DNA of 64,000 bases, from contig CM060312.1 of the NCBI GenBank assembly GCA_030674185.1, positions 67,297,174 to 67,361,173 on the forward strand, given 5' to 3'. The position numbers and the translations under genes were made by a program. The notes below the pieces were generated by a model. The model saw only the letters and a program-made list of their open reading frames with translations. It ran no database searches and was not told the DNA's origin. How positions within the stretch are numbered: position 1 is the stretch's first letter; every line of letters starts with the position of its first letter. The DNA is from Monoplex corrugatus. Its lineage: Eukaryota > Mollusca > Gastropoda > Littorinimorpha > Ranellidae. Below are positions 24,449 through 64,000 of this stretch, piece after piece.

Positions 24449-26743
24449 AATTTGTATGCATGCTATATAAGGTGGGTGTGTTTTTAAGCAAATGTTCGCA
24501 CTCAACTAAACAGCAAGAACGAATGAAACTAAGCAAAGTACACTGCAACTTACAAATCTGTGGCCTTTTCCTTTCTGTCCTTTACAAAACTTTTCAAACT
24601 TGCCCTTCAATTTCTTTGAGTCTTGACGGTCTGCATCTGATATTGTAGCAGTGAATTTCTTCAGCACATCAATGCACACTGAAACAGTCAGAACAGCTTG
24701 CTAAGAGTAAGAATCACAAAATTATGTAAGTGTCAATTATAATGGGCCCTTGCGAATTACATGAACACATGTGACTTCAACTGTACTAATAAAGAACACA
24801 AGAAAAATAGAGAAAGGCACCACGAGGGGCTGAGGGACAGGTGGTGGCTGGAGGGATGATTAACTCTTTGACTTCCGCATCTTGTCCACCAGTACCCTGC
24901 GTAGTCAACCATGCTAGTAAAGAAAAAACTTAACTCTTTAACTCACTCTATCCACCACCTTCCTGCAGGAATCTGGCAGATCGAGTGAGGGAGCCAAAGG
25001 GTTATGTTTTTGCAGTTAGTGGATGGGGTGCGGGAGTCGAAGGGATAAACTACAAATAACAGAAATGGTGTGATTCACTTTATACGAACCACAGTGTATC
25101 TATGGTGTTATTGGAATATTCATAGATTTATGTCCATATATGCATTTCAAGTTGATCTCAGGCCTTGTCATGATTGAGATTTATGAGAAAAAAAACCATG
25201 AAAAAATTTCATTAAGGAGACTACAAATATGATAAAAAAAAATGTTTTAAAAAGCATAGGGTATACAACTCTGTGCTGTTGTATTTTCTTCTTTGGTTTG
25301 CTGTTTACTGTTTACCAGGTAAGGCCACATCTGGTGATGAACGTGGCCATTTTTTCCCTTCCTGCCATTTACATGAAGTTTGGTAGTCAGAGGAGTTGGA
25401 AGTCAGCCATGTCTCCTGTTGCTTTTGATCCTGTTAAGGCATACGACCCATCCCTGCTCCACCCTGAATTAACCCTTTGAATCTCGCTCCCTGTGTACCA
25501 ACTGCAAAAACTTAACCCTTTAACTCCCTCACCCTCTCCACCAGCTTCCTGCAGGAAACTGGTGGATAGGGTAAAGGAGTCAGAGGGTTAAGACAGTTTT
25601 TGCTTTGCTAACATGGTTGGCAATGCAGAATGCTGGTGGACTGAGTGCGGATGTCAAAGGGTTACGAGAACTCCACGTCTGGTGTAGATGACCGTGTAGA
25701 CCTTTGCATTATATTGCATGGTACCTTGGTTTGTTAGAAGGCAACTGTAGGCCAGGCATCCCTGACTTAAGCCTTGTACTGTCGTCTCAAACAAAAATGA
25801 AAACTCATCCAAACATCATCATCTTCATTCTCATAAGCCCTCATAAAAGAGTCATAAAAAGTTCTGATTTTGTGGCTTTTAAAACTTACTGCTCACAAGC
25901 GGACTTCAGATTCAGGTCATTGTGAATTCCACATAAATTATACTTTTGATGCTGGTGCAAAAGAAATGTGATTAGAATTTAGAGACATGCGCATGGAAGT
26001 TTCTAGTAAATCTAGAATCCAGCTCAACAACAAGTACTACAAACAATTACTGTTTGACAATTGGCATCAATGATCAGTAAAACTAGCCTACAGCGACTGA
26101 GATAAGAAAGCTTAGCAAACTGTAGGCCCTACGCTACACTAGCCTACAGACTACAGCAACTGAAATCAGAAAGCTTAGCAATAGTCACCTAGGCCATACA
26201 GCCTACAGCAACCGAGATCAGAAAGCTTAGCAAAGGTAGATAGGCCCTACAGCAACCGAGATCAGAAAGCTTAGCAATAGTAGACCTAGGCCATACAGCC
26301 TACAGCAACAGAGATCAGAAAGCTTAGCAATAGCAGACCTAGGCCATACAGCCTACAGCAACCGAGATCAGAAAGCTTAGCAATAGTAGACCAAGGCCAT
26401 ACAGCCTACAGCAACCGAGATCAGAAAGCTTAGCAAAGGTAGGTAGGCCCTACAGCCTACAGCGACTGAGATCAGAAAGCTTAGAGAGTTAGTCTTAGAC
26501 TCAACACTGGTTACAGCAAGTTGAGCAACAAAAGATTTATTCGTATCGACGTATGGAGTCATGATATGATCGCCAAAGCTTTGAAAGCCATGCTGATGGC
26601 ACATGATGATGATGATGATAGGTCTTTACATTAATCATACCTTCACATTCCCTTGGGTCTTTTTTTGCCGCAACACTGTCGATTATCTGAAGGAGAACAA
26701 CAATCAAAATGGTCACTCCTATCACACGAAGTTTTCGTTCCAT
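10880..26743 (-). CDS. MANF: MANF/CDNF family neurotrophic factor, 4 exons, 189 aa
   Basis: Secreted and ER-resident MANF/CDNF protein, which in animals protects cells from ER stress and binds the ER chaperone BiP. Coding exons on the minus strand are 26743-26641, 24678-24554, 17924-17783 and 11079-10880. All introns are GT-AG, phases are 1, 0 and 1, and the 570 nt close exactly with a TGA stop. Residues 1-26 form a signal peptide (basic start, then [15 protein letters not shown]). The saposin-like half spans exons 1-3 with Cys33, 36, 66, 77, 108 and 119. The SAP-like C-terminal half has [12 protein letters not shown] and the CXXC motif Cys155-Lys-Gly-Cys158. The chain ends in KTEL, a KDEL-like ER retrieval signal. 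An in-frame ATG lies four codons upstream (26755); I chose 26743 because CACCATGG is a strong Kozak context. Invertebrates usually have a single MANF/CDNF gene, so the symbol covers both vertebrate paralogues. Confidence 0.95.
11786..11818 (+). repeat. Poly(A) run of 33
   Basis: Uninterrupted A tract with no recognisable LINE or SINE body directly 5' of it; it could mark an old retroposed end. Confidence 0.9.
15018..15095 (+). repeat. Tandem duplication of about 43 bp
   Basis: CTTTTCCACGTTATACATAA with its flank is repeated twice in a row, sharing ATCAAAGCATTTATTC. Confidence 0.85.
15105..15287 (+). other. Small orphan coding-like segment
   Basis: A 60-codon frame with balanced composition: [50 protein letters not shown]. 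It is preceded by TTTCCAG at 15113-15119, so it could be the last exon of a transposon-borne protein or a gene fragment. I do not recognise the family. It lies antisense within MANF intron 3. Confidence 0.3.
16753..17118 (+). repeat. Long compound GT microsatellite
   Basis: About 365 bp of GT repeats with GCAT-containing interruptions. Predicted Val-Cys and Thr-His proteins on both strands are artefacts. Confidence 0.97.
17300..17497 (+). mobile_element. TTAA MITE copy 2, full nested form
   Basis: Outer arms TTAACCCTTTGACTCCTGCA and GGTGCAGGAGTCAAAGAGTT pair with each other. An inner TTAA-bounded palindrome (17343-17428), centred on TTCCTGCAGGAA, sits inside. 198 bp. Confidence 0.85.
17783..17924 (-). 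CDS. MANF: MANF exon 3
   Basis: Residues 77-123 plus one base. [19 protein letters not shown] and VCELRY align with the vertebrate CYYIGAT...AAT, ICEKLKK and ICELKY. The acceptor is TTTTTCAG and the donor GTGAGT. A tandem array begins a few bases upstream of the acceptor, inside intron 2. Confidence 0.95.
17930..18250 (+). repeat. Tandem array of about 29-bp units beside the MANF exon 3 acceptor
   Basis: Seven or more units of the type GGATACTTTTCAAAATCAGT followed by CACTTCAAA. The array is bracketed by two copies of ACAATACTGCAGAATTAAGA (17943 and 18211). On the coding strand it lies immediately upstream of the exon 3 polypyrimidine tract. Confidence 0.9.
18565..18702 (+). repeat. TACA/ATGC microsatellite
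   Basis: Alternating purine-pyrimidine tract of TACA, TGCA and ATGT units. Confidence 0.9.
19290..19405 (+). repeat. Three tandem units of about 36 bp
   Basis: Units with GTGGTTGTGGCTTTT and CAGTGTATCAAGTG repeat three times inside the TTAA element. Confidence 0.85.
20039..20985 (+). mobile_element. 5'-truncated RTE-like LINE, second family, with a 290-codon open frame
   Basis: An uninterrupted reverse-transcriptase C-terminal frame begins at [20 protein letters not shown] (20039) and runs to the stop at 20977. It has [13 protein letters not shown] (YADD box), [26 protein letters not shown] and [18 protein letters not shown]. It differs clearly from the ATG/TGA-tailed family elsewhere in the window. 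The N-terminal endonuclease and the first part of the RT are missing. It sits inside the TTAA element. The absence of stops suggests a fairly recent insertion. Confidence 0.85.
22881..23730 (+). pseudogene. RTE-like LINE 3' fragment (copy D)
   Basis: Starts before the YADD box ([17 protein letters not shown]). It is frameshifted near 23017, continues as [20 protein letters not shown]...[17 protein letters not shown], has a stop at 23484 in the KIR-RQ region, and ends in a TGATGATGG tail. Confidence 0.88.
23918..24446 (+). repeat. Three GT microsatellite blocks
   Basis: GT-rich blocks at 23918-24058, 24210-24290 and 24328-24446, separated by short mixed sequence. Confidence 0.95.
24554..24678 (-). 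CDS. MANF: MANF exon 2
   Basis: Residues 35-76. The acceptor TTTCAG is followed by VCIDVLKKF, matching the CEVCI...L region of the saposin-like domain. KFCKGQ carries Cys66. Donor is GTAAGT and the exon closes in phase 0. Length 125 nt. Confidence 0.93.
24860..25048 (-). mobile_element. TTAA MITE copy 3, reverse orientation
   Basis: The marker core appears as CAACCATGCTAGTAAAG, the reverse of the other copies, showing inverted insertion. Inner palindrome 24930-25005; outer right TTAA decayed to ATAA. Confidence 0.8.
25469..25665 (+). mobile_element. TTAA MITE copy 4, full nested form
   Basis: Outer arms pair; inner palindrome 25512-25591; core GCTAACATGGTTGGCAATG. The right outer TTAA has become TTAC. 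Confidence 0.85.
26080..26485 (+). repeat. Tandem array of about 53-bp units next to MANF exon 1
   Basis: About eight imperfect units with the constant block GAGATCAGAAAGCTTAGCAA and the linker TAGGCCATACAGCCTACAGC. It ends about 155 bp from the exon 1 donor. Confidence 0.92.
26641..26743 (-). CDS. MANF: MANF exon 1 (signal peptide, first cysteine)
   Basis: Encodes residues 1-34 plus the first base of codon 35. It starts at ATG in CACCATGG and ends in RECE followed by donor GTATGA. The hydrophobic core with a likely cut near SVA-A (residues 23-26) is the secretion signal. Phase 1. Confidence 0.93.
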
Positions 26744-27068
26744 GGTGATGGTCATTTATGATCTAGAGTCTAAGTGGAAGAGGCTTTCTTTAATCACTTT
26801 CAAACAATCGGCTTTCTGTGTCTTGTCTTGGTATCAGCGTATAAAAAGTTAAACCAACATGAACTCGCTTTGACTTGTAAGTCTGACGTGTCTCTGCCTA
26901 ACAAGAACCCGTTGACTTTGCAGCAATGATGAAAGTTTGTACACAGGCCAAGTGTGAATTTCAGTGGAAACGTGTTCCCATGTTCGCCGGTACAGTTGTC
27001 GAGTTTTCATTGGTTGAAATAAAACGGAGTGCCGGAATTACGACAAGCAGCAACGGAAGTGTGTGAAA
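26744..27068. promoter_or_regulatory. Shared divergent promoter of MANF and HSPA14
   Basis: 325 bp separate the two start codons, so both promoters and 5' UTRs must lie here unless non-coding exons exist elsewhere. Visible candidate sites: TGACGTGTC at 26884-26892, which fits the XBP1/ATF6-type UPR element; a TATA-like TATAAAAA at 26840-26847 pointing toward HSPA14; an inverted CCAAT box (ATTGG) at 27009-27013; and an ETS-type CGGAAGT at 27054-27060 just before the HSPA14 ATG. MANF induction by the unfolded protein response is established in animals. Binding at these sites is inference from motif matches. The region is free of recognisable repeats, unlike its surroundings. Confidence 0.75.
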
Positions 27069-61220
<34,152 letters not shown>

Positions 61221-62487
61221 TGACTATGTAGCTATTGTTGCCACTCTTATGTCAATGTCTTTGAGTTTGAGATGGATTGTTTTGAAAGATGTTTAACTGT
61301 AAGAAAGCAGTTATTGTTTATTTTTGTTACTGCTTGTTTGTATTGATCATTTAGTCTATAGTTTTGATTCTTGAACACATTGAACAAATACAAAAGTAAA
61401 GAAATGAGTATTCTGCTATTTGTTTCTTCTTCACTTTCTGTGTGTGTGTGTGTGTCTGTGTGTGTTGTTTTGTTTGTTTGTTTGTTTGTTTTTATGTCAG
61501 AAGATGTAGTATTTTTTTGTTTTCTTTTTCATCTTATATCTGTGTGTTGAAACAAACAAACAATTGTCCAACGCAAACATCTCTTTTGACAGTCTGGAGA
61601 CCATTGTGTAGAATGAGAGGGCTTTAAAAGATAAATGACTGTCTGTATGAATTTTAGGCTTGCACCAGCTATATAAGACATCAAGATGCTTGACCAATTC
61701 TGTCTTTGGTCCCTTTGCAAAATCTTGGGAACCTCCTGGTAACATCATGTGCCAAACACTGAGGTCCTGAAACGAGTAGACATCCTTAGAAGAGATACGT
61801 TTTTGTTTTTTGATATCACCACAAAATGACTAACAGACATCAGCAAGAGAAGACTAAAATACATTGTCCATGTGTCACGTAGCAAGAACACAGACCTCTT
61901 GGCAGCAGCCATTTTTCATGGAAAAACGGAGGCTAAAAGGAAGACAGGCAGACCTCCTGTCTCATTCAACCAGAACATAACCAACCTCAGTGGCCTAAAT
62001 ATTCAAGAAGTTGTCCACAAAAGTCAAGACAGAGCCATTTGGATGCAAGGGGCTGTGTCATGGAGTGCAGCAGCCAACACTGAACCCGGTGATGCCCACA
62101 GGTGACTGGTGTTCTCTCAGCTATGCTGGTCAGGATGGAGAACATCCGCTTTCTAAAGCAAACCGTCTCTGAGATAGCAAATAGAACAAGAGCTTATGGT
62201 GGTCACTGAAGACATTTCAAAGACTCCTTTGAGATCTGGCTGACGACCATGTGGTCTGGAGGGTGGCAGTTCAAGCCTGCAGTCAAGTACTTGAGTACAG
62301 GTGGCTGCGGAACATGGACACAAAGTGAAGGTTCAGAAGGAGAAAACTGCACATGCAGACACTGTTGGAGTGTGCCCTTGATGTGGACAATGGTGACATC
62401 AATATTTGGGTTAGCAGCACATCGTCAACGCCATTAACATAATCACTCAACAGACAATCATAATATATGTGTGAGAAATATATCGTT
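61221..62487 (+). other. HSPA14 downstream flank
   Basis: 3' UTR and flank. A short GT run (61440-61464) and a LINE fragment (61829-62107) are the only recognised items. No canonical AATAAA in 61221-61460. Confidence 0.6.
61829..62107 (+). pseudogene. RTE-like LINE 3' fragment, second family
   Basis: Related to the 290-codon LINE at 20039: SRSKNTDLLAAAIFHGKTEA, KRKTGRPPVSFNQNITNLSG, SAAANTEPGDAHR. Same final codons (AAANT.PGDA.R) as the other copy, so the two share a 3' end. Confidence 0.85.
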
Positions 62488-62634
62488 CACACACACACAC
62501 ACACACGCCACGCATGCACGCACGCCCAAGGCACACACAAATCCACACACACACAAACACACACATCCACACTCACAAACACACACACACATACAAACAC
62601 ACGCATCCACACTCACAAACACACACACACACAC
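62488..62634 (+). repeat. CA microsatellite, interrupted
   Basis: CA runs with ATCCACACTCACAAACAC higher-order units repeated twice. Confidence 0.93.
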
Positions 62635-63463
62635 ACTTCTTAATGTGTAAGCTTGTTACAGAATACAAGAAGTGAAATCAAACCAGACAGTTGGACACTT
62701 TGATAAGTTTAAGAGATTATTAATGCTCAAGCCAGTTCTTTGCATGAAAGGTGCATGAGCAGGAAGGGGGTTGTAGTTAAATACGTACAGTGTTTGCTGT
62801 TCAGAGTGCACATACAAAAACGTGAGAATCCAAAAACACACGAAAATCAAAATTTCAAGTCTTAAACTGAACAGAGCAAAGTACAACAGTAGTAGAGATG
62901 TCACTTGTTCTGGTCGTGATCCCGGATTTAGCATATGAAGTTCACTCACTGCAAGAGTTCATACGAAAGATGGAGAGAGAATTCTGTGAGACAGCTCTTA
63001 TAGATCTATTTGTCCCATCTTTTGTACTTTTTATGTGAAAATTCCTGTATTAGTTGCAAACTTTTTTTTATTAGGAGTGCATTTTCAGACTTTATTATCT
63101 TATAGCTTCTTTGGTTACATGTTAGATGGTAACCAAAGGTTTGATGGTACCAGCATTCATCAACGAGTATGACCTAATGATTGCCAAAAGTGGGTATGCT
63201 GATCTGTGTAAAAATGGTTTCTTATCATTGAAAATCAAGAAGTATTTAATGTTGCATAATCAACACACCTGTTGAAACATCACATTAGGTAATACACTAA
63301 TGTAAACTGTTCAAGAAACCAGAAAGGAATGGAGATACACGTTGTCAGCATAACAGCAGGACAGTAGATTGTCTCCCTTGCAATGGTAGGTACAAAACGG
63401 GGGGAAAACCGGAAAACAAGCAAAGAAAACAAAACATGTCTCCAGAGAAGTTCTAAAATAATT
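62635..63463. other. Unassigned DNA
   Basis: No gene, RNA or mobile element recognised. A 97-codon minus-strand frame (62949-62659) is hydrophobic and has no recognisable family. Confidence 0.4.
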
Positions 63464-63563
63464 NNNNNNNNNNNNNNNNNNNNNNNNNNNNNNNNNNNNN
63501 NNNNNNNNNNNNNNNNNNNNNNNNNNNNNNNNNNNNNNNNNNNNNNNNNNNNNNNNNNNNNNN
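63464..63563. other. Assembly gap of 100 N
   Basis: Exactly 100 N, the usual placeholder for a gap of unknown size. Open frames running through it are meaningless. Confidence 0.99.
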
Positions 63564-63948
63564 CAAAGACACTTTGATACGAGATAAGATTGCGTGTGCA
63601 CAAGCCCTGATTGTAATCGTATACAACAGGTGGCGTAGACGCCAAACCACCTCGTGGCTTCTTGTCTTGACGTGTCTGTGATGTCGCCGCACAATTGTTT
63701 GGCTGTACGACTGTGTTCAATTAGCAACTGAAGACTGACAGTCGCCCTGGCTTCCTAACGCTATCGACGTGAGATAATAGTGTTGGTGTACCGCTGTTCG
63801 TCCCCTCGTTTGCAAAGCTTTGCGTCAGCGTACGTGTGACTGTATGTGAAAACCAATGTACACGTTTATTTCCATGCGCGCGTGCGTGTGTGCGTGAGTG
63901 CGTGCGTGCGTACGTGCATGAGTGCGTGCGTGCGTGCGTGTGTATGTC

Positions 63949-63991
<43 letters not shown>

Positions 63992-64000
63992 CTCTGTCTG
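63564..64000. repeat. Window end: unassigned DNA, then GT/GCGT and CT microsatellites
   Basis: 63564-63860 shows nothing recognisable. GT/GCGT repeats follow at 63866-63947 and a CT run at 63948-64000, continuing past the window. Confidence 0.85.

Larger units (their letters stand above)
17925..24553 (-). other. MANF: MANF intron 2
   Basis: Intron of 6.6 kb holding the 29-bp array, a TACA/ATGC microsatellite, one half-split dispersed repeat (copy A), the TTAA element 18899-21168 with its LINE fragment, another RTE-like LINE piece (22881-23730) and three GT microsatellite blocks. 21570-22400 and 22440-22880 show nothing recognisable. Confidence 0.85.
24679..26640 (-). other. MANF: MANF intron 1
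   Basis: Intron of about 2 kb with two MITE copies (24860-25048 and 25469-25665) and a tandem array of about 53-bp units (26080-26485). A hydrophobic 83-codon frame at 25229-25480 matches nothing I know and is not called. Confidence 0.85.

Noticed and set aside
25229..25480. 83-codon membrane-like frame in MANF intron 1
   Set aside because: No family match, runs into a MITE copy, and is antisense to MANF; composition reflects T-rich DNA.
63280..63727. Minus-strand frames across the gap
   Set aside because: They run through the 100 N, so most of their length is not sequence; the known ends match no family.

Overview
The window is eukaryotic nuclear DNA. It has intron-rich genes with GT-AG introns of 0.4-6.7 kb, long GT/CA microsatellites, many LINE fragments, SINEs, small TTAA and hAT-like DNA elements, and one 100-N assembly gap. 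The two proteins and the repeat content suggest a lophotrochozoan, most likely a mollusc and perhaps a gastropod. That placement is an inference.

Two host genes are complete and divergently arranged. On the minus strand, 26743 down to 10880, four exons encode a 189-residue MANF/CDNF neurotrophic factor. It has a signal peptide, eight cysteines, a C-terminal CKGC motif and a KTEL end. On the plus strand, 27069 to 61220, fourteen exons encode a 507-residue HSPA14 (Hsp70L1), the Ssz1-like Hsp70 of the ribosome-associated complex. Exon phases close exactly in both genes. The start codons are 325 bp apart, so the genes probably share a bidirectional promoter, which contains a TGACGTGTC motif resembling an XBP1/ATF6 UPR element. 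As I recall, human CDNF and HSPA14 are also head-to-head neighbours (10p13), so the pair looks like an ancient linkage.

The rest is repeat-rich. 1-10.9 kb lies downstream of MANF and holds trinucleotide arrays, a nearly complete but broken RTE-like LINE (3731-6490), two tRNA-derived SINEs and a CR1-like fragment. The MANF introns hold a TTAA-bounded piggyBac-like element (18899-21168) carrying a LINE fragment, several microsatellites, three copies of a nested-palindrome MITE and two tandem arrays. The HSPA14 introns hold further RTE and CR1 LINE pieces, five more MITE copies, two hAT-like elements with 6-bp target duplications, two more putative TTAA elements, a 38-bp array that nearly fills intron 7, and a 48-bp array that ends exactly at the acceptor of the last exon.

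The observations most worth following are the conserved MANF/CDNF-HSPA14 pair, the last-intron array that repeats a splice-acceptor-like sequence and stays in frame with the last exon, the nested-palindrome TTAA MITE family, and the pairs of paralogous repeats that act as filled and empty sites for each other. I saw no microbial-type defence or biosynthetic system.
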